Source: Azohydromonas aeria (GTDB lineage Bacteria; Pseudomonadota; Gammaproteobacteria; Burkholderiales; Burkholderiaceae_C). Taken from it: a stretch of DNA of 64,000 nucleotides. The notes beneath the pieces were generated by a model. It made no database searches. It saw only the letters and a list, made by a program, of their open reading frames with translations, and was not told where the DNA came from. The stretch covers positions 43,291 to 107,290 of the forward strand of contig NZ_VIDQ01000016.1 of assembly GCF_009760915.1 (NCBI RefSeq), in the 5' to 3' direction. Positions 8,820 to 20,043 of this stretch are shown piece by piece. Every line of letters starts with the position of its first letter. Position 1 is the stretch's first letter. Both the position numbers and the translations under genes were made by a program.

Positions 8820-9439
8820 GCAAGCTTTCCAAGACTTCCCGCCGCGCCGTGCGGCTGTTGGCCGTGCTGGGCGCGGCTGCCTGGGTCAGCGGCTGCGCGC
8901 CGCTGGTGGTGGGCGGCGCCGCCGTGGGCGGCGCCATGGTGTTCAGCGATCGCCGTACCTCCGGCACGCAGCTGGAAGACCAGGCCATCGAGCTCAAGGC
9001 CGCCAACCGCGCGCGCGAGGTGCTGGGCGACCGCGGGCACCTGAACTTCACGGCCTACAACCGCACGCTGCTCATCACCGGCGAGGTGCCCACCGAGGAG
9101 GACCGCCAGGCCGTGGAGCGCGCCGTCGCCGGCGTGGAGAACCTGCGCTCGGTGGTCAACGAGCTGGGCGTGCTGGGCAACAGTTCCCTGACCGCGCGCT
9201 CCAGCGACGCCATCATCACCAGCAAGGTCAAGGCGAGCTTCGTCGACGCCAAGGACCTGCAGGCCAGCGCCGTCAAGGTCACGACCGAGCGCGGCGTGGT
9301 CTACCTGATGGGCCGCGTCACCGAGCGCGAGGCCACCCGCGCCACCGAGCTGGCGCGCAACGTCGGCGGCGTGACCAAGGTGGTGCGGGTGTTCGAGATG
9401 CTCACCGAGACCGAGCTGTCCAACCTCACCACGAAGTGA
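8816..9439 (+). CDS. dolP: BON-domain outer-membrane lipoprotein (DolP/YraP-like)
   Basis: A 207-aa lipoprotein with a basic N-terminus, a hydrophobic segment and a lipobox ending in VSGC (Cys about residue 26), followed by a Gly-rich stretch. Two BON domains follow, one around residues 65-125 (LNFTAYNRTLLITGEVPTEEDR) and one around 140-195 (VKVTTERGVVYLMGRVTEREA). The architecture matches DolP (YraP), which supports outer-membrane integrity and BAM function at division sites. The start at 8816 overlaps the diaA stop, so translation is probably coupled. A longer frame upstream is a shadow of diaA. Confidence 0.92.
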   Translation: MSKLSKTSRRAVRLLAVLGAAAWVSGCAPLVVGGAAVGGAMVFSDRRTSGTQLEDQAIELKAANRAREVLGDRGHLNFTAYNRTLLITGEVPTEEDRQAVERAVAGVENLRSVVNELGVLGNSSLTARSSDAIITSKVKASFVDAKDLQASAVKVTTERGVVYLMGRVTEREATRATELARNVGGVTKVVRVFEMLTETELSNLTTK

Positions 9440-9487
9440 TCCCGCGCAACGCGGCGGCTGGCCATCGGCGCGCCGCCGCGCGGCGGC

Positions 9488-10384
9488 TCACTTGAGCCGC
9501 TTGACCAGGCTCGACGTGTCCCAGCGCCCGCCGCCCAGGGCCTGCACGTCGGCGTAGAACTGGTCCACCAGCGCCGTCACGGGCAGCCGCGCGCCGTTGC
9601 GCCGGGACTCCTCCAGCACCAGGCCCAGGTCCTTGCGCATCCAGTCCACGGCAAAGCCGAAGTCGAACTTGTCCTCGACCATGGTCGTGCCGCGGTTCTC
9701 CATCTGCCAGCTCTGCGCCGCGCCCTTGGAGATGACCTGCAGCACCTGCTGCATGTCCAGCCCGGCGCGCTGGCCGAAGGCCACGGCCTCGGACAGGCCC
9801 TGCAGCAGCCCGGCGATGCAGACCTGGTTGACCATCTTGGCCAGCTGCCCCGCGCCGGCCTCGCCCACGCGCGTGACGGCGCGCGAATAGGCCAGCGCCA
9901 CCGGCTTCATGGCTTCAAAAGGCTCGGCGTCGCCGCCGCACATCACCGTGAGCACGCCGTTGACGGCGCCGGCCTGGCCGCCCGACACCGGCGCGTCCAC
10001 GAAGTGCAGCCCCGCCGCGCGCGCCGCGGCATGCAGCTCGCGCGCCACCTCGGCCGAGGCGGTGGTGTGGTCCACGAACACGGCGCCCGGGCGCATGCCG
10101 GCGAAGGCGCCGTCGGCGCCCAGCACCACGCTGCGCAGGTCGTCGTCGTTGCCCACGCAGGCGAAGACGAAGTCCGCGTCCTGCGCCGCCTCGCGCGGCG
10201 TGGCGGCGGCGCGCCCGCCGTGCTCGGCCGCCCAGGCCTGCGCCTTGGCCGCGGTGCGGTTGTAGACCGCCACGGTGTGTCCGGCCTTGGCCAGGTGCCC
10301 AGCCATCGGGTGGCCCATCACGCCCAGGCCCAGGAAGGCCACGCGCGCCGGCGTCGTCGCGGCGGCTGCTTGCTGATCGCTCAA
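9488..10384 (-). CDS. 3-hydroxyisobutyrate dehydrogenase-family oxidoreductase
   Basis: A ~298-aa NAD(P)-dependent beta-hydroxyacid dehydrogenase. The Rossmann motif GLGVMGHPMAGHLAKAGH is near the N-terminus, followed by DAPVSGGQAGAVNG (substrate loop) and KMVNQ with the catalytic lysine. Such enzymes reduce tartronate semialdehyde (GlxR/GarR) or oxidise 3-hydroxyisobutyrate, and the sequence alone does not decide. I prefer a TTG start at 10384, which has AGGAGA 6 bases upstream. A GTG at 10405 in the same frame lies upstream of that ribosome-binding site. The gene is divergent from yggS. Confidence 0.88.
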   Translation of the reverse strand: MSDQQAAAATTPARVAFLGLGVMGHPMAGHLAKAGHTVAVYNRTAAKAQAWAAEHGGRAAATPREAAQDADFVFACVGNDDDLRSVVLGADGAFAGMRPGAVFVDHTTASAEVARELHAAARAAGLHFVDAPVSGGQAGAVNGVLTVMCGGDAEPFEAMKPVALAYSRAVTRVGEAGAGQLAKMVNQVCIAGLLQGLSEAVAFGQRAGLDMQQVLQVISKGAAQSWQMENRGTTMVEDKFDFGFAVDWMRKDLGLVLEESRRNGARLPVTALVDQFYADVQALGGGRWDTSSLVKRLK

Positions 10385-10485
10385 ATCCGTTCTCCTGTGA
10401 ATCACGCCGCGCCTGGCCAGGCGCCGGCCGCGAAGCGCGGATCATGGCCCATCCGTTCCGGGGGGCATCGGCTAGGCTCGCCGCC

Positions 10486-11199
10486 ATGACGAGCATTGCC
10501 CACCACTTAGAACACACCCGCGCGCGCATCGCCAGCGCCTGCGCCGCCGCCCGGCGCGACCCGCAGGCCGTGACGCTGCTGGCGGTGAGTAAAACCTTTG
10601 GCGCCGACGCGGTGCGCGAGGCGCATGCCGCCGGCCAGCGCGCCTTCGGCGAGAACTACGTGCAGGAGGCGCTGGACAAGATCGCCGCGCTGGCCGAGCT
10701 GCGGGCGCAGCTGGAGTGGCACCTGATCGGCCCGCTGCAGAGCAACAAGACGCGCGTGGTGGCCGAGGCCTTCGACTGGGTCCACTCGGTGGACCGGCTC
10801 AAGATCGCCGAGCGGCTGTCGGCGCAGCGCCCGCCGCAGCTGGCGCCGCTGCAGGTCTGCCTGCAGGTCAACGTCAGCGGCGAGGCCAGCAAGAGCGGCG
10901 TCGCGCCGGGCGAGGTGGCGGCGCTGGCGCGCGCGGTGGCGCGGCTGCCCGGGCTGCGGCTGCGCGGTCTGATGTCCATCCCCGAGCCGGCCGAGGGCTT
11001 CGAAGCGCAGCGCGCCCCGCACCGCCGGCTGCGCGCGCTGCTGGACGAGCTCAACGCCGAAGGGCTGGCGCTGGACACGCTGTCGATGGGCATGAGCGCC
11101 GACCTCGAAGCCGCCGTGGCCGAGGGCGCCACGCTGGTGCGCATCGGCACCGCCATCTTCGGCGGGCGCAGCTACCCGGCGGCGCAGCCCGCGGCCTGA
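10486..11199 (+). CDS. yggS: PLP homeostasis protein YggS
   Basis: A 237-aa YggS/PROSC-family protein, a fold-type III PLP-binding protein without known enzyme activity that buffers pyridoxal phosphate and affects amino-acid pools. The PLP lysine lies in LLAVSKTF, followed by FGENYVQEA, WHLIGPLQSNK and the phosphate-binding end TLSMGMSADLEAAVAEGATLVRIGTAIFG. The ATG at 10486 gives the usual length. An in-frame ATG at 10444 adds 14 unconserved residues. In many bacteria yggS lies beside proC, which here is only 2.5 kb away. Confidence 0.95.
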   Translation: MTSIAHHLEHTRARIASACAAARRDPQAVTLLAVSKTFGADAVREAHAAGQRAFGENYVQEALDKIAALAELRAQLEWHLIGPLQSNKTRVVAEAFDWVHSVDRLKIAERLSAQRPPQLAPLQVCLQVNVSGEASKSGVAPGEVAALARAVARLPGLRLRGLMSIPEPAEGFEAQRAPHRRLRALLDELNAEGLALDTLSMGMSADLEAAVAEGATLVRIGTAIFGGRSYPAAQPAA

Positions 11200-11214
11200 C
11201 GCGCCCGGGTCACG

Positions 11215-12186
11215 TCACGGCTCCAGCCGCAGCCCGATGCGGCGGATGATCGTGCCCCAGCGCTGCGTCTCCGCGGCCACCAGCTCGCGGAACACCGCGG
11301 CGCTGCCGCCCACGGGCGTAAGCCCCTGCTGCTCCAGCGCGACGCGCACGCCGGCGTCCTGCAGCACCGCATTGACGTCGGCATTGATGCGCCGGACCAC
11401 GTCCTCGGGCGTGCCCGCCGCGGTGAACAGGCCGTTCCAGGCGAGTGCGTTGACGCCGGGAAAACCCGCCTCGGCCAGCGTGGGCACGTCACGCAGGCCT
11501 TCCAGGCGCTGGCGGCTGGTCACGGCCAGCAGCCGCACGCGCCCGGCGCGCACGTGCGGCAACAGCGCCGGCGCGACCATCAGCGTGGCGTCGGTCTCGC
11601 CCTGCGCCACCGACATCGCGCTCGGCGGCGAGCCGTTGAAGGGCACGTGCGTGCCCTGGAAGCGGGCCTCGGCCATCAGCAGCTCCATGGTCAGGTGCGA
11701 GCTGCTGCCCTTGCCCAGCGAGGCGTAGTTCATGCGCCCGTTGCGCTCGCGGGCCCAGGCCACGAACTCGGCCACCGTCTTCACCGGCAGCGCGGCGTTG
11801 ACGGCCAGCACGTTGGGCTGCGAGGTCGTCATCACCACCGGCGCCAGGTCGCGCGCCGGGTCGTAGGGCAGCTTCGCGTACATGAAGGGCGCGAAGGCGA
11901 CGGGGCCGTTGAATCCCAGGGCCAGCACGTGGCCGTCGGGCGGCGCCTTGGCCGCCGCGTCCATGCCCAGTAGCCCGCCGGCGCCGGGCTTGTTCTCCAC
12001 CACCACGCTCGCGCCCCAGCGGTCCTTGAGCTTGTCGCCCAGCAGCCGGGCCACGATGTCCAGCGAGCTGCCGGGCGGGGCCGGCACGACCAGGCGCACG
12101 GTGCGCGTGGGCCAGCCGTCCTGGGCCAGCGTGAGGGAGGCGGGCAGCGCGAGGGCCGCGGCGGCGAGCAGGGTTCGGCGGTGCAT
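11215..12186 (-). CDS. Bug-family periplasmic solute receptor (TTT type)
   Basis: A 323-aa tripartite-tricarboxylate-transporter receptor of the Bug family, greatly expanded in Comamonadaceae and Bordetella. The N-terminal signal peptide runs to about residue 21 (cleavage after LTLAQ). Family patterns include TVRLVVPAPPGSSLDIVARLLG, VVVENKPGAGGLLGMDAAAKAPPDGH and VPTLAEAGFPG. Bug proteins bind small organic acids or amino acids in the periplasm. No membrane subunits (tctAB) are adjacent, as is usual for orphan Bug genes, so the ligand cannot be inferred. Confidence 0.92.
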   Translation of the reverse strand: MHRRTLLAAAALALPASLTLAQDGWPTRTVRLVVPAPPGSSLDIVARLLGDKLKDRWGASVVVENKPGAGGLLGMDAAAKAPPDGHVLALGFNGPVAFAPFMYAKLPYDPARDLAPVVMTTSQPNVLAVNAALPVKTVAEFVAWARERNGRMNYASLGKGSSSHLTMELLMAEARFQGTHVPFNGSPPSAMSVAQGETDATLMVAPALLPHVRAGRVRLLAVTSRQRLEGLRDVPTLAEAGFPGVNALAWNGLFTAAGTPEDVVRRINADVNAVLQDAGVRVALEQQGLTPVGGSAAVFRELVAAETQRWGTIIRRIGLRLEP

Positions 12187-12257
12187 GGCGCAGTGGTCAA
12201 AACGGAACCGCCGATGCTAAGCCGCTCCCAGCACCGCCCCGGCGTGCGCCAAAGGTG

Positions 12258-13532
<1,275 letters not shown>

Positions 13533-13708
13533 GGACGGCTCTCCTCGTTGTCTTGACGTTGCTCGTTGTCGCGCGCGGCCGGCCGCGCCGGGCGGCGGCC
13601 GCCCGGCCACTGTAGGCGCGGCGGCCTCGCCTTGCGCGCGTGGCGGGGGCAGGGCGCGTGCCGGGTGCCGTGGCGGCACCCCCGGGCGCGGCGCCTAAAC
13701 TGGCACGC

Positions 13709-14521
13709 ATGAGCACAGTTGCATTCATCGGCGGCGGCAACATGGCCGGCGCCCTCATCGGCGGGCTGCTGCAGTCGGGCCGCCCGGCCTCTTCGATCCT
13801 GGTGGTGGAACCCATGGAGGCGCAGCGCGTGAAGCTGCTGCAGACCTTCGGCGTGGTGGCGCTGCCGGCCGCGGCCCCGGCGCTGTCGCAGGCGCAGGTG
13901 GTGGTCTGGGCGGTGAAGCCCCAGCTGTTCAGGGAAGCGGCCGCCCCTTGCGCCGGGCGCGTGCAGCAGGCGCTGCAGCTCAGCGTGATGGCGGGCATCC
14001 GCAGCGACGCCATCGCCGCGGCCACCGGCAGCGACGCCGTGGTGCGCGCCATGCCCAACACGCCGGCGCTGATCGGCCAGGGCATTGCCGGGCTGTACGC
14101 GCGAGCGGCCGTGAGCGCGGCGCAGAAGGGCGAGGTCGAGGCGCTGCTGTCGCCCACCGGGCGCACGCTGTGGGTCGAGCGTGAGGAGGACCTGGACGCC
14201 GTCACGGCGCTGTCGGGCTCGGGGCCCGCCTACGTCTTCTACGTGGTCGAGGCCATGATGGCCGCCGCCGAGAAGATGGGCCTGACGGCCGAACAGGGCC
14301 GCGAGCTGGCGCTGGCCACCGTGGCCGGCGCCGCGGCGCTGGCGCAGCAGTCCGACGAGAGCCCGGCCGTGCTGCGCGAGCGCGTCACCTCCAAGGGCGG
14401 CACCACCCACGCCGCGCTGAGCTCGCTGGAAGCCGACGGCGTGCGCGACGCCTTCGTGCGCGCCCTGCAGGCCGCGCAGGCGCGCGCCCGCGAGCTGGGC
14501 GACGAGTTCGGCCGGGCGTGA
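13709..14521 (+). CDS. proC: Pyrroline-5-carboxylate reductase
   Basis: A 270-aa ProC that reduces pyrroline-5-carboxylate to proline with NAD(P)H. It has the N-terminal Rossmann motif FIGGGNMAGALIGGLL, VVRAMPNTPALIGQG in the middle, and the C-terminal signature SGSGPAYVFYVVEAM with VTSKGGTTHAAL. Length and order are normal. Its stop codon overlaps the GTG start of ubiC, so these two unrelated biosynthetic genes appear translationally coupled. Confidence 0.96.
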   Translation: MSTVAFIGGGNMAGALIGGLLQSGRPASSILVVEPMEAQRVKLLQTFGVVALPAAAPALSQAQVVVWAVKPQLFREAAAPCAGRVQQALQLSVMAGIRSDAIAAATGSDAVVRAMPNTPALIGQGIAGLYARAAVSAAQKGEVEALLSPTGRTLWVEREEDLDAVTALSGSGPAYVFYVVEAMMAAAEKMGLTAEQGRELALATVAGAAALAQQSDESPAVLRERVTSKGGTTHAALSSLEADGVRDAFVRALQAAQARARELGDEFGRA

Positions 14522-15063
14522 GCCTGGCGCTGCGGCGCTGGCAGCGCGCGCCGGGCTCGCTCACGGCCCGGCTGAAGGCCCTGGGCGAACGCTTCGAGGT
14601 GCGCACGCTGCGCCAGCGTGTGGCGCCGCTGCTGCCCGAGGAGCGGTGCGTCCTCGGCGCCGGGCGGCACCTGGTGCGCGAGGTGGTGCTGTGCGTGGAC
14701 GGGGTACCGCTGGTGTGGGCGCGCAGCGTGGCGCCGGCGCGCACGCTGCGCGGGCCGTGGCGCGCGCTGGCCGGGCTGGGTACCCGGCCGCTGGGCCAGC
14801 TGCTGTTCGACGACGCGCGGGTGGCACGGTCGGCGCTGGTTCCCCATCACTGGCATCGCGGCCACCCGGGCCACGGGCGCGTGCGGCGCGACTGGCTCAC
14901 CGTCACCGGCGCCGACTGGCCGGCGGCGGTGGTGGCGGGGCGCAGCTCGGTGTTCAAGCGGCGCGGGGCGAAACTGCGGGTGTTCGAGGCGTTCGCGCCG
15001 GAACTGATCGAATTTGCCTCCCGGACGAAAAATCAGGCGGCCGGCCCGGAATTCAGGGCCTGA
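14518..15063 (+). CDS. ubiC: Chorismate lyase UbiC
   Basis: A 181-aa chorismate--pyruvate lyase that forms 4-hydroxybenzoate for ubiquinone. It starts with GTG overlapping the proC stop (GTGA). Visible family features are LTARLKALGERFEVRTLRQ, REVVLCVDGVPLVWARSVAP and LGQLLFDD. The C-terminal RSSVFKRRGAKLRVFEAFAP matches beta-proteobacterial UbiC. The 3' end overlaps the converging HNH gene by 11 bases. Its pathway partner ubiA lies 1 kb away on the opposite strand, with the HNH gene in between. Confidence 0.9.
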   Translation: MSLALRRWQRAPGSLTARLKALGERFEVRTLRQRVAPLLPEERCVLGAGRHLVREVVLCVDGVPLVWARSVAPARTLRGPWRALAGLGTRPLGQLLFDDARVARSALVPHHWHRGHPGHGRVRRDWLTVTGADWPAAVVAGRSSVFKRRGAKLRVFEAFAPELIEFASRTKNQAAGPEFRA

Positions 15064-15958
15064 ATACCTGCTCGTTATGCCATTGAAGGAAGGCGGGTGA
15101 GGGTCGCTGGTTTTCCTGCTTTGGAATGCTGGCCAGCCGGCTTCCATTGAGCCGGTAGTAGGCCTTGCCGTTGAACCATTCTTCGCGGATGCGGCTGCTG
15201 ATTTGGACGGTCAAATCCGGTGTCACGGTGACCAGTCCCAGGTCGAACAGCTTGTGGAAATCCGTTCTCAGCAGCATGCCGTTGGTGACGGCGTGAGGGC
15301 CTTGCTCCGCATAGGGAACGATGTGTGCGGCGTCCAGTACCGGCAGCGTGCTTTCGCCGGTGATGGCGCAGCGTCTTGAATAGGCATCGGTGACCAGTAC
15401 CCTGAAAGCCCCCTGTCCCAGTCGCGGAGTCACCAGTCGGGGTTCGCCAAAACGTCTTTCGGAGACGTCGAAAACAGCCTGGGATCCCAGGCGTTCCTGA
15501 ACTTGAGCCCAGAGGGATGCGCCATCCTGAAGCGTCGAATCGTAATAGCGGCCACGAACAATATTGCCGCTCCAGCCCAAGGGTTCCCTGATCCAGAGCC
15601 CCTCGGGCCAGAAAAAGGGCATTGTCAGAACCGTACAGCCGATCATCGGATCGGATTTGGCCTCGGACTGAGCAATGCTGCGAATTGAATTCGCGAAAGA
15701 AGAAAAGCTTGCGGCGCCGTTTTTTGGTCCGAAGGTATCCCAGGCAACTGAAAGGGGAAGCTCCGTGGATCTCACGAAGAAACCGCCGCCGGCAATGTGG
15801 TTGTGCGGTTTCTTGAGTTTGAACAGGAAAAGTGAGCCGGGCTCCAGGCCTTTGTAGGCTACGGCGCCATTGGGCTGCCAGAAGTTGACTTCGTCATGTC
15901 CTGATTTTGACTGATATTTGAACCAGGCATTGTCGGTAGTGCCAACCCAGAATTTCAC
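15053..15958 (-). CDS. HNH endonuclease with an N-terminal reader-like domain
   Basis: A 301-aa protein. The C-terminal part (about residues 185-245) carries an HNH nuclease core: RRCAITGEST, then LDAAHIVPYAEQGPHAVTNGMLLRTDFHKLFD, with the AH and the distal N/H residues in place. The first ~110 residues (WVGTTDNAWFKYQSKSGHD, FLFKLKKPHNHIAGGGFF) recall the PUA/EVE-like folds that read modified bases in Type IV restriction enzymes. That domain assignment is inference. Base composition is more AT-rich than in the ubiquinone genes on both sides, which suggests acquisition. It stands alone, without a methylase. Confidence 0.8.
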   Translation of the reverse strand: MKFWVGTTDNAWFKYQSKSGHDEVNFWQPNGAVAYKGLEPGSLFLFKLKKPHNHIAGGGFFVRSTELPLSVAWDTFGPKNGAASFSSFANSIRSIAQSEAKSDPMIGCTVLTMPFFWPEGLWIREPLGWSGNIVRGRYYDSTLQDGASLWAQVQERLGSQAVFDVSERRFGEPRLVTPRLGQGAFRVLVTDAYSRRCAITGESTLPVLDAAHIVPYAEQGPHAVTNGMLLRTDFHKLFDLGLVTVTPDLTVQISSRIREEWFNGKAYYRLNGSRLASIPKQENQRPSPAFLQWHNEQVFRP

Positions 15959-16059
15959 ATTGAATCCTTGAATTGAGGGTCTGCCAAATGCCTGTCAATG
16001 GACTTGCTTCAAATGTCAAAGCAGGGGCAGTGCAGGCAGTCCCAGGTTCAAATCGTCAA

Positions 16060-16971
16060 TCATTTGAAGAACAAGTCCACCACCGTCCCCGCGAACACCG
16101 CGAACCCCAGCCAGTGGTTCAGCCGGAAGGCCTTGAAGCACCCTTCGCGCGTGCGGTGCCGGATCAGCGTCCAGTGCCAGGCCACCTGCACGAGCGCGGC
16201 GGCGATGCCGGCCAGGAACCAGGCGCCTAGACCCAGGTGCAGGCCGATCCAGGTCCAGGACGCGAGGTGCAGCAGGTAGAAGGCGGTGACGCCGATCACG
16301 TCGAAGCGGCCCAGCGTCAGCGCCGAGGTCTTGATGCCGATGCGGATGTCGTCGTCGCGGTCCACCATCGCGTACTCGGTGTCGTAAGCCAGCACCCAGA
16401 ACAGGTTCGACAGCAGCAGCGCCCAGGCGATCGGCGGCACCGCGTCCGCCACCGCGCCCGGGCCCCAGGCGGAGCCGCCCAGCACGGCCGAGAAGGCCAT
16501 CGGGATGCCGAAGCTGAAGGCCACGCCCAGCACCGCCTGCGGCATCGACACCACGCGCTTGGCCCACGGGTAGGCGATGGCAATCGCCAGCGCGGCAAAG
16601 GACAGCGTGATGGTCGGCCCGTTGGTGGTCAGCACCAGGAAGAAGGCCGCCAGCGCCAGCGCCGCGCCCACCAGCAGCGCCTCGCGCGTGCCGATGGCGC
16701 CACGCGTCACCGGGCGCTGCGCGGTGCGCTTCACGTGGCGGTCGAAGTCCTGGTCGGCCACGTCGTTGACGCAGCAGCCGGCGCTGCGCATGAGGATGGT
16801 GCCCAGCACGAACACCGCCAGCAGGTGCCAGCCCGGGAAGCCGTCGGCCGCCATCCACAGCGCCGACAGCGTCGGCCACAGCAGCAGCAGCCAGCCGGCG
16901 GGCCGGTTCCAGCGGATCAGGTCGAGGTACAGCGCCAGGCGCGACGGGGGAGTGACGGCATGCGTGCTCAT
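16060..16971 (-). CDS. ubiA: 4-hydroxybenzoate octaprenyltransferase UbiA
   Basis: A 303-aa integral membrane prenyltransferase that attaches the polyprenyl tail to 4-hydroxybenzoate in ubiquinone synthesis. The two Asp-rich sites are present: [19 protein letters not shown] (about residue 70) and [19 protein letters not shown] (about residue 195), among eight or nine hydrophobic segments. The start at 16971 ([11 protein letters not shown]) is preferred. The in-frame extension to 17046 adds an Arg/Pro-rich leader. It uses the product of UbiC from the other side of the HNH gene. Confidence 0.95.
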   Translation of the reverse strand: MSTHAVTPPSRLALYLDLIRWNRPAGWLLLLWPTLSALWMAADGFPGWHLLAVFVLGTILMRSAGCCVNDVADQDFDRHVKRTAQRPVTRGAIGTREALLVGAALALAAFFLVLTTNGPTITLSFAALAIAIAYPWAKRVVSMPQAVLGVAFSFGIPMAFSAVLGGSAWGPGAVADAVPPIAWALLLSNLFWVLAYDTEYAMVDRDDDIRIGIKTSALTLGRFDVIGVTAFYLLHLASWTWIGLHLGLGAWFLAGIAAALVQVAWHWTLIRHRTREGCFKAFRLNHWLGFAVFAGTVVDLFFK

Positions 16972-17102
16972 GGCCGCGGATTGTCGCGCGCGCCCATCGG
17001 GCGGCTGCGCGCGGAACTTGGGCGCACGGGCCTTGCTCCACGGCAAGGGCGCGCGCCGGTGCCGCGCCGACCATGTCCTCTCAACGCCAGGAGAAACGCC
17101 CC

Positions 17103-17543
17103 ATGCCCACCGCCGTCCGCCACACCGACAGCCCCGAAGCCCTGGCCCGCCTGCTGGCGCTTTTGATCGTGGCCGATACCCGGCTCGATCCGCGCGAGCT
17201 GGCCATGCTCGACGAGCTCGACGCCTATGCGCGCCTGGGGCTGGAGCGCGCCGACTTCATGCACGTGGCCGGCGCGCTGTGCGACGAGCTCGGCGACCGG
17301 CTGCAGCAGCGGCCCTGGCTGTCGCTGTCGGAGCGGGCGCTGATCGACGCCGAGCTGCAGTGCGTGCAGGACCCGGCCAAGCGGCTGCTGGTGGCGCGGC
17401 TGGGCGCGGCCATCATCACCGCCGACGGCCGCGTGCAGGACAGCGAGCGCGCGCTCTTCGACCACCTGCTGCTGCGCTGGGGCCTCACGCGCGCGGACGT
17501 GACGCAGGCGATCCGGGAGGATCGGCCGGCTCGGGCCCAGTAA
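17103..17543 (+). CDS. TerB-like helical protein
   Basis: A 146-aa all-helical protein resembling the TerB/tellurite-resistance superfamily: an acidic helix pair ([20 protein letters not shown]) early on and a second similar unit at [27 protein letters not shown], which has the typical D-G-x-x-x-x-x-E pattern. TerB-like domains bind metal ions and occur in stress and membrane-associated complexes. No other ter genes are nearby. The ATG at 17103 is chosen because AGGAGA lies about 10 bases upstream. An earlier ATG at 17073 precedes that site. The function is unknown. Confidence 0.72.
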   Translation: MPTAVRHTDSPEALARLLALLIVADTRLDPRELAMLDELDAYARLGLERADFMHVAGALCDELGDRLQQRPWLSLSERALIDAELQCVQDPAKRLLVARLGAAIITADGRVQDSERALFDHLLLRWGLTRADVTQAIREDRPARAQ

Positions 17544-17579
17544 GGAGTGAAGCGGCCGGGTGCTCCCGGCCGCGCCTGG

Positions 17580-19196
<1,617 letters not shown>

Positions 19197-19320
19197 GCGG
19201 CGTGCGGCCGCAAACCCGACCGCTCGTGTAGAGGGAAACCCGCGATTATCGCGGGCCCGCCCCGGCCGGGCGGCGCAGCGGGCATTGGCCCGCGCGCCGG
19301 GGCCGTGCGCTTGTTCTCCC

Positions 19321-19800
19321 TTATTCCTCCAGCAGCGAGCGCAGCATCCAGGCCGTCTGCTCGTGCACCGTCAGGCGCTGCGTGAGCAGGTCGGCGGTGG
19401 GCTCGTCGCCCGCCTCGTCGGCCTTGGGGAAGAGCTCGCGCGCGGTGCGCGCCACGGCTTCGTGGCCTTCGACCAGCAGCCGCACCATCTCCAGCGCCTT
19501 CGGGGGCTGGGCCGGGGCGTCGCCCACCGTGGCGTTCTGGCCGAACTGGCCGTAGGAGCCCTGCGCCGTGTGGCCCAGCGCGCGGATGCGCTCGGCGATC
19601 GGGTCCACCGCGTTCCACAGCTCGGTGTACTGCTCCATGAACATCACGTGCAGCGTGTTGAACATCGGGCCCGTCACGTTCCAGTGGAAGTTGTGGGTCT
19701 TCAGGTAGAGCGTGAAGGTGTCGGCCAGCAGCTTGTTGAGACCGCCGGCGATGGCGGCGCGGTGCTCTTCACTGATGCCGATGTTGATGGGCGCGGGCAT
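19321..19800 (-). CDS. dps: Dps family DNA-protection/ferritin-like protein
   Basis: A 159-aa Dps, which forms dodecamers that oxidise ferrous iron with peroxide and shield DNA. The ferroxidase residues are in [38 protein letters not shown] (His, Asp/Glu). A start at 19800 is favoured by AGAAGGAGAAACGC just upstream. The in-frame extension to 19830 includes that ribosome-binding site. It is the last gene of the minus-strand series oxyR, katA, 42-aa peptide, dps, so peroxide induction by OxyR is likely. Confidence 0.94.
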   Translation of the reverse strand: MPAPINIGISEEHRAAIAGGLNKLLADTFTLYLKTHNFHWNVTGPMFNTLHVMFMEQYTELWNAVDPIAERIRALGHTAQGSYGQFGQNATVGDAPAQPPKALEMVRLLVEGHEAVARTARELFPKADEAGDEPTADLLTQRLTVHEQTAWMLRSLLEE

Positions 19801-19876
19801 GCGTTTCTCCTTCTGAAGGGATCGAGACAAGGTGCGGCGAGGCGCTGCCGCGCAGGCACAGGGCCCTCGCGGCGGC

Positions 19877-20005
19877 TCAGGAGCCGCGCGTCAGCAAGGG
19901 CAGTGCCTGTGCCAGCGCGTGCAGCGCGCCGGCGCTGAATATCGTCCATCCCGCCATGCGGCGCACCCGGGACAGGTCAAGGCGGGTCAGGGCTTTCGTG
20001 TTCAT
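19877..20005 (-). CDS. 42-aa hydrophobic peptide between katA and dps
   Basis: A short ORF with ATG at 20005 and a good ribosome-binding site (CAGGAGAAACGCTC). The peptide has a basic N-terminus ([13 protein letters not shown]) followed by a hydrophobic stretch from about residue 18 to 38, so it looks like a small single-pass membrane or membrane-associated protein. It lies 39 bases after katA and 77 bases before dps, on the same strand. I do not recognise it. Position and ribosome-binding site support that it is translated. Confidence 0.55.
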   Translation of the reverse strand: MNTKALTRLDLSRVRRMAGWTIFSAGALHALAQALPLLTRGS

Positions 20006-20043
20006 GAGCGTTTCTCCTGGAAGCGGACGGTTGCCGGCAGCCT

